This document shows positions 7,737-16,555 of a DNA stretch of 64,000 bases, one piece after another; the first letter of the stretch is position 1; each line of letters starts with the position of its first letter. A model generated the notes under the pieces. It worked only from the letters and a program-made list of their open reading frames with translations. It did no database searches and was not told the DNA's origin. Both the position numbers and the translations under genes were made by a program. The stretch is taken from contig NZ_JAZAQF010000001.1 of the NCBI RefSeq assembly GCF_043235035.1, positions 62,001 through 126,000 on the forward strand, in the 5' to 3' direction. The stretch is from CACIAM-69d sp001698445 (GTDB lineage: Bacteria; Cyanobacteriota; Cyanobacteriia; CACIAM-69d).

Positions 7737-8894
7737 ATGGCGACTGCTTTAGCAATTGAAACAAGTTGTGATGAGACGGCGGTGGCGATCGTAAAGAATC
7801 GTCAAGTGCTGGCCAATGTGGTCTCGTCGCAAATTGCCCTCCACCAGCCCTACGGCGGCATTGTGCCGGAAGTGGCTTCCCGGGGCCATGTGGAAACGAT
7901 TAATTGGACGATCGCCCAAGCGCTCCAGGAATCGGGTCTCGATTGGGGGGCGATCGACGCGGTGGCCGCCACCAGTGCGCCCGGTTTGGTTGGGGCCCTG
8001 TTGGTGGGGCTAACGGCGGGCAAAACCCTGGCCATGCTGCACCAAAAACCCTTTTTGGCGGTGCATCATCTAGAAGGACATATCTGCGCCTCCTATTTAA
8101 TGGAGCCAACGTTGCAGCCGCCATTCCTGTGTCTGTTGGTCTCTGGGGGCCACACCAGCTTGATTGCGGTGCGCGGCTCGGGTGTTTATGAAACGGTGGG
8201 TCAAACCCGGGATGATGCGGCGGGGGAAGCCTTTGACAAGGTGGCGCGACTGATGGGCTTGGGCTATCCGGGCGGGCCCGTGATCGATCGCCTGGCGGCC
8301 GAGGGCAATCCCAAGGCTTTCAAGTTGCCCGAAGGGCGCGTTTCGTTGCCGGACGGAGGCTTTCATCCTTACGATTGCAGCTTCAGCGGCCTGAAAACGG
8401 CCATGTTGCGATTGGTGCAAAAACTGCAAGCGGAATCCCCTGAGCTGCCCTTGGCGGATTTGGCCGCCAGCTTCCAAACGGCGGTGGTGAATGCCCTCAC
8501 CAAGCGGACGATCGCGGCGGCGCAGGATCTGGGCTTTTCGACGATCGCGATCGGGGGTGGGGTGGCGGCCAATCGTGGCCTGCGGGCAACCCTGGCGGCG
8601 GCGGCGGAACCCTTGGGGCTACGGGTTTTGTTCCCGCCCATGAAGTTCTGCACCGATAATGCGGCCATGATTGCCTGTGCGGCTGGTGAACATTTCGATC
8701 GGGAGCGACAATCGCCCCTCAGCACCGCCGCCCAATCGCGCCTGGGTTTGGAACAGGTGCTGACTCTCTATCCGAAGGTGGAACCCCCGAAACAATCTCC
8801 CTGGGTGCTGGAATCCCTGGAGATCGAGGAAGGTTGGACGATTCCTGTTGAACGATCGGAGCCAGATCCACAGGGACGATTTTCGGTTAATTAA
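7737..8894 (+). CDS. tsaD: tRNA N6-adenosine threonylcarbamoyltransferase TsaD
   Basis: Transfers the threonylcarbamoyl group to A37 of tRNAs that read ANN codons, acting with TsaB and TsaE (TsaC makes the donor). The start LAIETSCDETAVAIV is the ASKHA-family phosphate motif, GGIVPEVASRGH is conserved, and HHLEGH at about 110-115 supplies the metal-binding His pair. The protein has 385 residues, about 40 more than the usual length; the excess is a C-terminal tail after GLEQVLTLYPKVEPP, which I would regard as a lineage extension. Divergent from psaF. Confidence 0.96.
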   Translation: MATALAIETSCDETAVAIVKNRQVLANVVSSQIALHQPYGGIVPEVASRGHVETINWTIAQALQESGLDWGAIDAVAATSAPGLVGALLVGLTAGKTLAMLHQKPFLAVHHLEGHICASYLMEPTLQPPFLCLLVSGGHTSLIAVRGSGVYETVGQTRDDAAGEAFDKVARLMGLGYPGGPVIDRLAAEGNPKAFKLPEGRVSLPDGGFHPYDCSFSGLKTAMLRLVQKLQAESPELPLADLAASFQTAVVNALTKRTIAAAQDLGFSTIAIGGGVAANRGLRATLAAAAEPLGLRVLFPPMKFCTDNAAMIACAAGEHFDRERQSPLSTAAQSRLGLEQVLTLYPKVEPPKQSPWVLESLEIEEGWTIPVERSEPDPQGRFSVN

Positions 8895-8910
8895 GCAAAA
8901 ACGGTGGCCC

Positions 8911-10278
8911 TCAAGAACAATGGGACTCCACCAACGGGCTGGGCGACAATATCCCCATCATCGCGCCACTGCTCCAAGTCAGATCAGAAAACATTGAGGG
9001 CAGCGGCAACCGCAAACAGAAACTGCTGCCTTCTCCCAAGGTTGAGTTCACCGTCAGCTCGCCCTGATGTCGATCGACCACAATTTGGCGAGCGATCGCC
9101 AAACCCAACCCCGTGCCGCGACCCACACCTTTGGTCGTGAAAGCCCAATCAAAAATGCGCTGCTGCACCGCCTCGCTCATTCCAAAGGCATTATCACGAA
9201 TCCAAATTTCCACCGATTGTTGATCGGGTGCTAGGAGGGTTTCGACTGTGATGGTTGGCTGCCGAGTTGCCAATTCCACAGAGGATTGTTGATGGGTGGC
9301 TTCATCGAAGGCATCGATCGCGTTAGCCAACAAATTCATAAAAACCTGGTTGAGCTGTCCCGGAAAACAAGGCACTTCCGGCAAGTTTCCATACAGTTTT
9401 TGAACCAAAATTTCTGGGCGGCGATCGCTTGCTTTCAGGCGGTATTTCAAAATCAACAGGGTACTGTCCAAGCCCTCATGGATATCTGCCAAGACCTGAG
9501 CATCTTCGTTGTCACTATCCGATCGCGAAAAGGTTCGCAAACTGGTGCTAATTTCTGCAATGCGATGGCTAGCGGCCTTCATGGAATCCAGGATTTTCGG
9601 TAAGTCCTCGCGAATTAAGTCCAGCTCAATATCTTCCGCATGATCCAAAATTTGGGCACTCGCTTCCGAGTAGGTCTGTTGATAACAGTCCAAATGCTCC
9701 ATCAAATCTTCTACATAGTCTTGAATGTGCTCAATGCTGCCCCGTAAAAACCCGATCGGGTTATTAATTTCATGAGCAATCCCTGCCACCAGGTTTCCCA
9801 GGGCAGACATTTTTTCACTTTGAATTAGGTGCAATTGGGAAGCTTGCAGAGCCGCATTTTTTTGATCCAAATCTTGCTCCAATTGTTTGGTCAACAATCG
9901 AATTTGCAAATGAGTTTTGACCCTTGCGAGTACCTCTTGTTCTTGGAAGGGCTTTGTGATGTAATCCGCTGCTCCTAAATCTAAGGCCCTAATTTTGCTA
10001 TCCGTATCCGAAAGCGCGGTCATAAAAATAATTGGCACCGATCGAGTCAAGGGATCGGCCTTCAAGCGCTGACAAGTTTCAAACCCGTCAATTCCCGGCA
10101 TCATCACATCCAAGAGAATCAAATCTGGCAGTTCTCGTTGCACCTGCTGCAGCGCCCGTTCACCGCTGGTGGCAATGGCCACCTCAAATCCCGCATCGCT
10201 CAACGCTTCACAAACCACATCCAAATTCGTTGGCGTATCATCCACAATCAAAATCAAACCCGATAGCATATTGGTCAT
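8911..10278 (-). CDS. Receiver-histidine kinase (response regulator fused to sensor kinase)
   Basis: A 455-residue soluble protein. Residues 6-125 form a receiver domain with the acidic pair D14/D15, phospho-acceptor D57 in LLDVMMPG and K109. A coiled region follows, then a HisKA domain with H169 in GIAHEINNP, and a HATPase domain with GRGTGLGLAIARQIV near the end. The kinase is thus probably controlled by phosphorylation of its own receiver. Its start codon overlaps the stop of the upstream hybrid kinase by 4 bp, implying translational coupling and a phosphorelay with that protein. No DNA-binding or output enzyme domain is present. Confidence 0.9.
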   Translation of the reverse strand: MTNMLSGLILIVDDTPTNLDVVCEALSDAGFEVAIATSGERALQQVQRELPDLILLDVMMPGIDGFETCQRLKADPLTRSVPIIFMTALSDTDSKIRALDLGAADYITKPFQEQEVLARVKTHLQIRLLTKQLEQDLDQKNAALQASQLHLIQSEKMSALGNLVAGIAHEINNPIGFLRGSIEHIQDYVEDLMEHLDCYQQTYSEASAQILDHAEDIELDLIREDLPKILDSMKAASHRIAEISTSLRTFSRSDSDNEDAQVLADIHEGLDSTLLILKYRLKASDRRPEILVQKLYGNLPEVPCFPGQLNQVFMNLLANAIDAFDEATHQQSSVELATRQPTITVETLLAPDQQSVEIWIRDNAFGMSEAVQQRIFDWAFTTKGVGRGTGLGLAIARQIVVDRHQGELTVNSTLGEGSSFCLRLPLPSMFSDLTWSSGAMMGILSPSPLVESHCS

Positions 10279-12719
10279 GAGAACTCTCCAAAGGTTGATG
10301 GCTGACTGGTAATGGCTGACCCAGCAATGGCCGGCCCAGTTTTCTCTTCGCTGGGCAGTGATTGATCTTGACTGGCCAGGGCCGTTTGCAGCAGGGTTTC
10401 AATCCGTTCCGCTTGGAAGGTTTTCGCCAAAGATCGCAGTTCCTTCCAGAAGGATTGCATTTGCGGATCTTGGGTTTGCAGGGGGTCAATGACTGCCAAG
10501 AGTTGTTTTAAGCGTCCCCGCTGGGCCAGATCTAGCAGATTTTCCAGGGTTGCCCGATCGGGTAAATGAATTGCTTTTTGTTCGGCGAATTCATTCGTTA
10601 AATGGGCTATCGTGGACTGGGAATCCGCAGCAGCAGCCTCCGATTCATAGCGCCAAACCACACCCAAATGGCGCTGTAAACTGTCCAGCAAATTTGCCAT
10701 TAGCACTGGCTTGGCTAAAAAATCATCACCGCCTGCTTCGATGCTGGTTTGGCGATCGAGTTGCGTCACAGAAGCAGAAGAAACCAAGATTTTTAAGTGA
10801 CAAAGCAGCGGATCATGGCGGACTTTTTTCAGCATTTCAAAGCCATCCATCACAGGCATAGCTAAATCCGTAATCACCAAATCTGGGAGTTGATTGGGAC
10901 TCTGCGATCGCAAATAGTTCAAGGCCGCTTGCCCATTTTCCGCTTCGGTCAAACCAAATCCCAGCGGCTCTAAAAATGCCACCAACACCGATCGATTCTC
11001 GGGGCGATCGTCCACAATCAACAAATTGAGTTTTGCCCCCTCATAGCCCACCACCAATTGACTGAGGGACTCCAGCAGCGGCACTTGCCAGCGATCGGTT
11101 TCTGGGAATGACAACTGGAACGAAAAAATACTCCCCACTCCCAAGGTGCTTTGTACTTGAATGGTGCCGCCCATCAACTGCACCATTTGCTGGCTGATGG
11201 CCAAACCCAAGCCGGTTCCTTCGGCATTTCTGCGGCGATCGCCCACCTGCTCAAAGGCCGTGAACAAACGCCCCAACTGATCGGCACTCATGCCAATGCC
11301 CGTGTCTCGAACCACGAACCGCAAGCAAGGTTGTGCTGGTTGGTGGGGGTTTGTGGCGGTTGCCAAGGGGCGATCGACCCATTGCACCTGCAACGTCACC
11401 GATCCCGCATCGGTGAACTTAATGGCATTGCCCAACAAATTAATCAACACCTGACGCAGGCGTTTTTCATCCAACAGCAACCCCTCCGGTAGAGGGTGAT
11501 CGGCTTCATAGATAAAATTCAGTTCTTTCTGTTCGGCACGGATTTTGCAAATTTCGATCACACTTTGTAAAAATGCTGGAAAATTCACCGGAGCGGGCAA
11601 AATTTCTAGCTTTCGCGCTTCGATTTTGGACAGATCTAAAATGTCATTAATCAAATTCAACAAATGAGAGCCACATTGGTAAATCACCGTTAACCCGTGC
11701 TTCTCCTTTTGGGTCATGGTGCGCGATCGCAGGAGAATTTGGGCATAGCCTAAAATGCCGTTCAGCGGTGTTCGCAATTCATGGCTCATATTGGCCAAAA
11801 ATTCACTCTTGGCCGTGTTGGCCACATCCGCCGCCTCTTTGGCTTTGGCCAGGGCTACTGTTTGCTGTTGGGCTTGATTCAGCAAGGCAATATTTTGGGT
11901 AAAAATCTGCTCAAATGTTTTTGCCAAAAAGCCAATTTCATGATCAGGCATTTGCGGAGGCAAGGTGAAAGTCATGCCTGCTTGGCTAATCCCGATCGCC
12001 TGCTGAAGCTGATTCAAAGGCCGCAACACCAGACGCTGCAACAGCAAAGTTCCCAAACCCAAAATGCCAATGATGCCAGCCCCCCAAGTCACCATGGAAG
12101 TCAGAAAACTTTGGCGAATTTCCAAGGCCGTTTGCTCTTGATCCAGCATCACCACGGCCAACCCTCGTTTCCCTTGCACCTGAAAAAGTGTGCTGCTAAA
12201 GGGCATCAGGCTCACCAATACCGATCGCCCCTGCAATTGCATGGGGTAACTGGCTTCAACCCCTGAAGCGGCTGCCCCTTGAATCGGTTCCGCCAGAGCA
12301 GGATATTTCGCAGCATAGGATTGGTTTTCTAGGAAGCCGGAACTATGGGTTAAAACCGTGCCATCGGGTCGCAAAATGGCAATTTCCAACACCGTTGGCA
12401 AGGTGGCATAGTTTTGCACTACCCGCCGCAAAATGCTCTCTTGACTAATTTCCAGCAGTCCTTCCGTCGCAAACTGCAACCCTTGGGTAATGGCAAAGGC
12501 CCGCTTGCCCATTTGGTTTTGTAATTGGGCCGAAATGAGCTGATAGTTCACGCCCAAAATAGTTACCCCGATCGCCATCAAGGAAATTCCTAGCTTGCTG
12601 AGGAGCTGCCGAGCCAAGCTGCGGGCAGGGGCAACTGTTTTGGGAGATTTGGGCGATGGGGTAATGATGATTGTCCCGGACTTTTGGTCTGGGTTTTGGC
12701 TTGAAATTAGGGTTTCCAT
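10275..12719 (-). CDS. Membrane hybrid sensor histidine kinase
   Basis: An 814-residue protein. Transmembrane helices at about 42-60 and 208-232 enclose a periplasmic sensor region of about 145 residues. HAMP-like linker, HisKA (H313 in MSHELRTPLNGILGYAQ), HATPase (GTGLGLAISQQMVQLMGG) and a receiver domain (LLIVDDRPENRS, Asp in DLVITDLAMPVMDG) follow, then a roughly 100-residue helical C-terminal region that may be an HPt-like or dimerisation module; I do not see a clear HPt histidine motif. Its start lies 13 bp inside the upstream binding-protein gene, and its stop overlaps the downstream receiver-kinase. The arrangement suggests it senses the loaded binding protein in the periplasm. Confidence 0.9.
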   Translation of the reverse strand: METLISSQNPDQKSGTIIITPSPKSPKTVAPARSLARQLLSKLGISLMAIGVTILGVNYQLISAQLQNQMGKRAFAITQGLQFATEGLLEISQESILRRVVQNYATLPTVLEIAILRPDGTVLTHSSGFLENQSYAAKYPALAEPIQGAAASGVEASYPMQLQGRSVLVSLMPFSSTLFQVQGKRGLAVVMLDQEQTALEIRQSFLTSMVTWGAGIIGILGLGTLLLQRLVLRPLNQLQQAIGISQAGMTFTLPPQMPDHEIGFLAKTFEQIFTQNIALLNQAQQQTVALAKAKEAADVANTAKSEFLANMSHELRTPLNGILGYAQILLRSRTMTQKEKHGLTVIYQCGSHLLNLINDILDLSKIEARKLEILPAPVNFPAFLQSVIEICKIRAEQKELNFIYEADHPLPEGLLLDEKRLRQVLINLLGNAIKFTDAGSVTLQVQWVDRPLATATNPHQPAQPCLRFVVRDTGIGMSADQLGRLFTAFEQVGDRRRNAEGTGLGLAISQQMVQLMGGTIQVQSTLGVGSIFSFQLSFPETDRWQVPLLESLSQLVVGYEGAKLNLLIVDDRPENRSVLVAFLEPLGFGLTEAENGQAALNYLRSQSPNQLPDLVITDLAMPVMDGFEMLKKVRHDPLLCHLKILVSSASVTQLDRQTSIEAGGDDFLAKPVLMANLLDSLQRHLGVVWRYESEAAAADSQSTIAHLTNEFAEQKAIHLPDRATLENLLDLAQRGRLKQLLAVIDPLQTQDPQMQSFWKELRSLAKTFQAERIETLLQTALASQDQSLPSEEKTGPAIAGSAITSQPSTFGEFS

Positions 12720-13720
12720 TGTTCAATTGCAGTCATCATCGGCCCACGATCAAACTTAATATCTTCACGAATAACCTGGCGATGGCGCGGGTCTAACTTC
12801 AGCAACTGCACAATTTCATTTTTGGCGGCTTCAAGACGACCCTCAAACATCCGGCGATTCAATTCAACTCCACCCTTCAGCAGGCCAGAATAGTCCTTAG
12901 CAACGGATGCTGGCGTTTGGCCCAACTGATGCGCAATGCTGGCAAACACGCGATCGGGCTGGGTATCCACCGCATGAATCGCATCCAACCAAGCCAACAT
13001 GAGTTGGGTTAATTCCGCTTGATGATCCGCCGCAAAGCTAGCCCGCGTGGCCAATCCATCAATCACCAAACTGTCCACATCTTTGGTGGTAAAAATCACT
13101 TTGCCTTTAATTTTGGCCGCCGTTTCACTCAGCAATGGCTCCCAAACTACTGCCGCATCCACTTCGCCTTGGGCCAACAACTGCACGGCAATATCATTGG
13201 AAACATCTTTAATTTTCACGTCCGTTGGTTTCAGTTGCTGAGACTGCAAAGCCTCTAGCAAGATCAGATGGCTGACGGTTCCCAACTTGGCCGCCACGGT
13301 TTTGCCCCGCAAATCTTTCACCGAGGGCACGGACGATCGCGCCACAATTCCATCGGAACCATGGGAAATGTCCGCCACCATCACATAGGCCGGGCGATCG
13401 TTCCCCGGGTCTACCTGCATTGCCTCCCACAGGGGCACAAAGCTGGCATCCAATGAGCCGCGAATGGTAGCCCGAATATTATCTTGCTGATTGGTGAAGC
13501 GCACTAACTCCACCTGGAGACCGCGTTTTTGGAAGAGGCCCGCTTCTTTGGCATAAAGAGCAACCATGTAGCCGGGCCAATTATTCATCCCCACTCGCAA
13601 GGTTGGTAGCTCGCGATTTCCGCCGGCCAAGCAGCCATGAATCACCAGGCTTAGAACAAATGCACAAACCAACAAAAATTGTGAAAGCTGTTTGGATCGA
13701 ATTTTTTTTGGAACCATCAT
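12707..13720 (-). CDS. ABC-type substrate-binding lipoprotein (NMT1/SsuA/TauA-like)
   Basis: A 337-residue exported protein. The N-terminal hydrophobic segment ends in VIHGC, a plausible lipobox, so it is probably lipid-anchored on the periplasmic face. The mature part has the NMT1/SsuA fold pattern: RVGMNNWPGYMVALYAKEAGLF, then DASFVPLWEAMQ, LRGKTVAAKLGTVSHLIL and VDAAVVWEPLLS. Relatives bind sulfonates, nitrate/bicarbonate or thiamine precursors; the ligand here cannot be told. There are no permease or ATPase genes nearby. Instead it is the first gene of an operon with two histidine kinases, with overlapping reading frames, so it probably works as the ligand-sensing partner of the kinase. 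Confidence 0.88.
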   Translation of the reverse strand: MMVPKKIRSKQLSQFLLVCAFVLSLVIHGCLAGGNRELPTLRVGMNNWPGYMVALYAKEAGLFQKRGLQVELVRFTNQQDNIRATIRGSLDASFVPLWEAMQVDPGNDRPAYVMVADISHGSDGIVARSSVPSVKDLRGKTVAAKLGTVSHLILLEALQSQQLKPTDVKIKDVSNDIAVQLLAQGEVDAAVVWEPLLSETAAKIKGKVIFTTKDVDSLVIDGLATRASFAADHQAELTQLMLAWLDAIHAVDTQPDRVFASIAHQLGQTPASVAKDYSGLLKGGVELNRRMFEGRLEAAKNEIVQLLKLDPRHRQVIREDIKFDRGPMMTAIEQWKP

Positions 13721-14339
13721 TTTAGAGCCATCAGTTTCAGCAATGAAGAGAATAGGATTAGTGAGTGGCAGGCTTACTTTGAGCCAAGGGTCGATCGGTC
13801 ATCCAAAACGAACTACAACCACAGATGGCAATGGATGACAATGGACGGCAATTCAATTTTTTTAGGATTATTTTATTTTTTCTCTGATTCATAGCCTCGA
13901 GATTTTGCTTTCACAGGCCGCTTTACAAGCAACGCCAGAGCAACCAGGATTGATCAATACAGATTTTCTGGTTTAAATTGATACCAACGTATCGAGATTG
14001 GGGGGTAAGATCGTGACAGGGCAAGGTAATCAGCAAGGTCAATGATTTGAAATGCTCGAACTAATTTACGAGTTTTTTCGGACTTTCAAGGTAGCACGCC
14101 TATTTCTCTATTGCTAGAATTCAACCCCAGCAATTGACAAAATTTATAATTAAATTTCCAACTCAGGTGTTGAGAATCAATGCCCAATTTGTAATTGTCA
14201 GTTTATAAGTGAATTGATTTAATTAAAATCAATTGACTAATTGTTGAATTTTTTAATCACAAAATTTTCCATCATTAATGTCTAAATTCTCATCAAGAAA
14301 TATCGCATTTTAGTAATGCGACTCTTGTCTTTTTAAATC
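13721..14339. other. Intergenic region, AT-rich in its second half
   Basis: About 620 bp without a believable gene. It should contain the promoter of the minus-strand sensor operon. From about 14100 to 14340 the DNA is far richer in A and T than the surroundings and carries AT-rich inverted words (such as ATTTAATTAAAATCAATT), which could be a regulatory region or a decayed insertion. No tRNA or named RNA was recognised. Confidence 0.6.
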
Positions 14340-14894
14340 TTAGATTATGCTGCTTTTGGGGATTGGACTGAGCGCTTTAATCATCTTGTAATTCACAAAA
14401 CTTTCGCCTCGAACACTTACGGTCTGCGGAGAGAGCATAACAAAACCCATCGCTTCAAAAAAAGGGCGTGCTGTGATGCTGGATTCAACTTGCAATTGTT
14501 GAAGAGAACGATCGAGTGCTTCGGTTTCTAGGGCCTGGTAAAGCTGCCGACCCAAACCACAGCGTTGATAGTTTTTGTGGCAATAAAAGCAATCAATATG
14601 GCCATCGGGTTCCAATTCACAGAAACCCGCGATCAGGTCGCGATCGGGGGCTGACTGATCCTCCGCCACGATTGTCCAGCGGGTTTGGCTGCGTTCAGCC
14701 CAGTTGCAAAACGACAAATCATCCGGGGCCCAAGCTTTCACCTGCTGAAGGCTGTAGTCGCGGCTGTTAATTTCTCGCACCGTATCGTGAAAAAGTCGGG
14801 CAATTGCCGCTGCGTCGCTGGGCAAGCCGGGGCGAATGACGATCGCCCTGGGTCGATCGGCCCTGGGGTGATCCACCATCGATCGATCGGCCAT
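14340..14894 (-). CDS. GNAT-family N-acetyltransferase
   Basis: Core acetyltransferase of about 170 residues: IVIRPGLPSDAAAIARLF begins the GNAT fold; GFCELEPDGHIDCFYCHKNYQRCGLGRQLYQALE contains the acetyl-CoA-binding Q/R-x-x-G-x-G/A-type motif (RCGLGRQL); and ARPFFEAMGF is the typical late strand. It resembles the YafP group. The start is uncertain: frames open up to 14969, but codons beyond 14924 lie in a 16-bp tandem repeat, so I prefer the ATG at 14894 (MADRSMVD). Alternatives are 14924 and 14969. The substrate is unknown. Confidence 0.8.
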   Translation of the reverse strand: MADRSMVDHPRADRPRAIVIRPGLPSDAAAIARLFHDTVREINSRDYSLQQVKAWAPDDLSFCNWAERSQTRWTIVAEDQSAPDRDLIAGFCELEPDGHIDCFYCHKNYQRCGLGRQLYQALETEALDRSLQQLQVESSITARPFFEAMGFVMLSPQTVSVRGESFVNYKMIKALSPIPKSSII

Positions 14895-14924
14895 GGGTTC
14901 ATTCACTCGCGGTTCAGGAACCAT

Positions 14925-15000
14925 AGCTTCGGGACACAGGAGCTTCGGGACACAGGAGCTTCGGGACACAGGAGCTTCGGGACACAGGAGCTTCGGGAAA
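14925..15000. repeat. 16-bp tandem repeat, 4.75 copies
   Basis: AGCTTCGGGACACAGG is repeated perfectly four times with a fifth partial copy. It lies between the GNAT gene and the ferredoxin-like gene, around the 5' end of the former. Copy number probably varies between strains. Confidence 0.95.
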
Positions 15001-15092
15001 CGGGGCCAGCCCGTGGATCAGGGGCGATCGACCATTGAATCGTGGACTCAGGCTTGTGATGGCGGGTTGTAATGGTGGGTTGTAATGGTTGT

Positions 15093-15611
15093 TTAACCCT
15101 GTTCCGATCGCCGTTTTCTGGCCGCTTCCTTGCGACGACGCAAATTAGCCGCAATCACGGATTTATCGATCGGGAAGCCCACCGTGGGAATTTCTTGATA
15201 GCGCCGCTCTTCTTCGAGGCGCTTCAGTTCCGCAAAGGGGACCCAATGGATGCAGTTCACCGGGCAGGTGTCGATCGCCTCTTGGATTAATTCCTCGGGG
15301 TCGCCGTCTTGGCGAATGGCTCGGGCCCGGCCATATTCCAGCTCAATGTAAAAGGTGTTGCGGGCTACGTGGGCGCAGTTTTTGCAGCCAATGCAGGTAA
15401 TTTCGTCCACATACACGCCTTTTTGGCGCACCAGACCGCCTAGCTCCGGTTCCAATCCGGTGCGATCGCCCAGGCCACGCAATGCACCGCCCAGCTCTGG
15501 CGCAAACCCTGGGCCCGCGTCATTGTTGCCCGCCAGGTCGGTGGATCCCATTGCGGATTCCATTGCGGATTCCATTGCGGATTCCATTGGTGCTTGTGGT
15601 TCCTGATCCAT
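15093..15611 (-). CDS. Ferredoxin-like [4Fe-4S] protein
   Basis: A protein of about 172 residues from the ATG at 15611 (MDQEPQAP); an earlier ATG at 15635 is possible. The centre carries CIGCKNC followed by CPVNCI about 40 residues later; these cysteines can hold one [4Fe-4S] cluster in a bacterial-ferredoxin-like fold. The C-terminal 50 residues are helical and very basic (LRRRKEAARKRR). The N-terminus has MESA repeated three times, encoded by a 12-bp DNA repeat, and looks disordered. It follows the DUF2997 and Ycf35 genes on the same strand, an association seen in many cyanobacteria, suggesting a shared but undefined redox role. Confidence 0.85.
   Translation of the reverse strand: MDQEPQAPMESAMESAMESAMGSTDLAGNNDAGPGFAPELGGALRGLGDRTGLEPELGGLVRQKGVYVDEITCIGCKNCAHVARNTFYIELEYGRARAIRQDGDPEELIQEAIDTCPVNCIHWVPFAELKRLEEERRYQEIPTVGFPIDKSVIAANLRRRKEAARKRRSEQG
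15549..15584. repeat. 12-bp in-frame tandem repeat, 3 copies
   Basis: CATTGCGGATTC three times in a row, encoding the repeated tetrapeptide MESA near the N-terminus of the ferredoxin-like protein. Because the unit is a multiple of three, copy changes would preserve the frame. Confidence 0.95.
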
Positions 15612-15828
15612 GGTTTTTTCTGCCTCTAGTGGCATAGCAAGCCGACAATCGGAAAAAACAAATCGGGGCAAGTTCCGAGTTTGGACTCTGAGAACCTGCC
15701 CCGATCGCAAGCGAGAAAATCTGGCGAGATCGCCACTGCTTTGGGCAAAGCCAGCGCTAGACAATGGAGACGACGCGGCCGGTTGAGTCGTTGCGCAGAA
15801 AGGATCAAAGCCTCTCCCTTAACGAACC

Positions 15829-16215
15829 TTAACCATTCCAGCGTTGCAACACCAGACGGATCGATCCGTCCTCATTCTTGACCTGCTCGGCCACTTGAAA
15901 GCCCTGTTCAGCACTGCTGCTGATCACGGTGTGGAAGGCATAGCGCTGGGTCACTTGCTTCAGGAACCGATCGACCGAGCCGTTCAGTTGCCAAAATTGC
16001 ATATCGGTCACCAGAGCATATTCCTGGCCGTTCCAGGCAAAGCCGATGTCGTAGCCGTTGGGCTGCTCGATCGCCACGTCGGCGGTTTCCGTTTGCCCCT
16101 GGTAACCACGCACGGTGGCGGGGCCTTCTTTCCAATCCATGCCCAGATCCGTCAGAGCGGCTTTCAGGGAAGTCAGGTTGCGAAGTTGCGTTTTGATTTG
16201 GCTAAAGTGCGACAT
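15829..16215 (-). CDS. ycf35: Ycf35 / DUF1257 protein
   Basis: A 128-residue protein starting at the ATG at 16215 (MSHFSQIKTQLRN), the conserved N-terminus of DUF1257. The blocks GYQGQTETADVAI, YDIGFAWNGQEYALVTDMQFW and VTQRYAFHTVI fit the family, which is also encoded as ycf35 in red-lineage and some other plastids. Its biochemical role is not established. It lies between DUF2997 and the ferredoxin-like gene on the same strand. The upstream in-frame extension to 16407 overlaps DUF2997 and is not needed. Confidence 0.92.
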   Translation of the reverse strand: MSHFSQIKTQLRNLTSLKAALTDLGMDWKEGPATVRGYQGQTETADVAIEQPNGYDIGFAWNGQEYALVTDMQFWQLNGSVDRFLKQVTQRYAFHTVISSSAEQGFQVAEQVKNEDGSIRLVLQRWNG

Positions 16216-16342
16216 GGTGGTTTTCGTTAACAGCGATCTGAACGGGTTGAACGATGCAGACCCCCCGGAGCAAGCGCGGCTGAAATTTTTAAAGCGCCGC
16301 TCCCGAATGGCTCGAAAGCTGCGCCTTAGAAATCCCAGAGTG

Positions 16343-16555
16343 CTACCACTCGCTGAAGGTTGTTTGGGCTTCGATCGAGGCCTCGCGATCCGCTTGGGCC
16401 CGAGCAAAGTTTTCGGAAGTTACCTCGCGGCTAATGACCCGCCCCAGTTGTGCTTCGATGGCGGCGGTCACTTCGGCACAGGAGGCCCCGATGATACCGG
16501 TGACTTTCTCCTGTACCCGACCATCGGGGTAAATGATGAATTCCAGGGTTTCCAT
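16343..16555 (-). CDS. DUF2997 protein
   Basis: A 70-residue protein starting at the ATG at 16555 (METLEFIIYPDGRVQEKVTG). This N-terminal strand pattern and the following helix (GASCAEVTAAIEAQLG) are characteristic of DUF2997, a small family usually encoded beside DUF1257 in cyanobacteria. Function unknown. It is the first gene of a three-gene operon with ycf35 and the ferredoxin-like gene; the spacer to ycf35 is about 127 nt. Confidence 0.88.
   Translation of the reverse strand: METLEFIIYPDGRVQEKVTGIIGASCAEVTAAIEAQLGRVISREVTSENFARAQADREASIEAQTTFSEW

Noticed and set aside
14925..15000. CRISPR-like repeat array
   Set aside because: The 16-bp units follow each other without spacers, so it is a plain tandem repeat.
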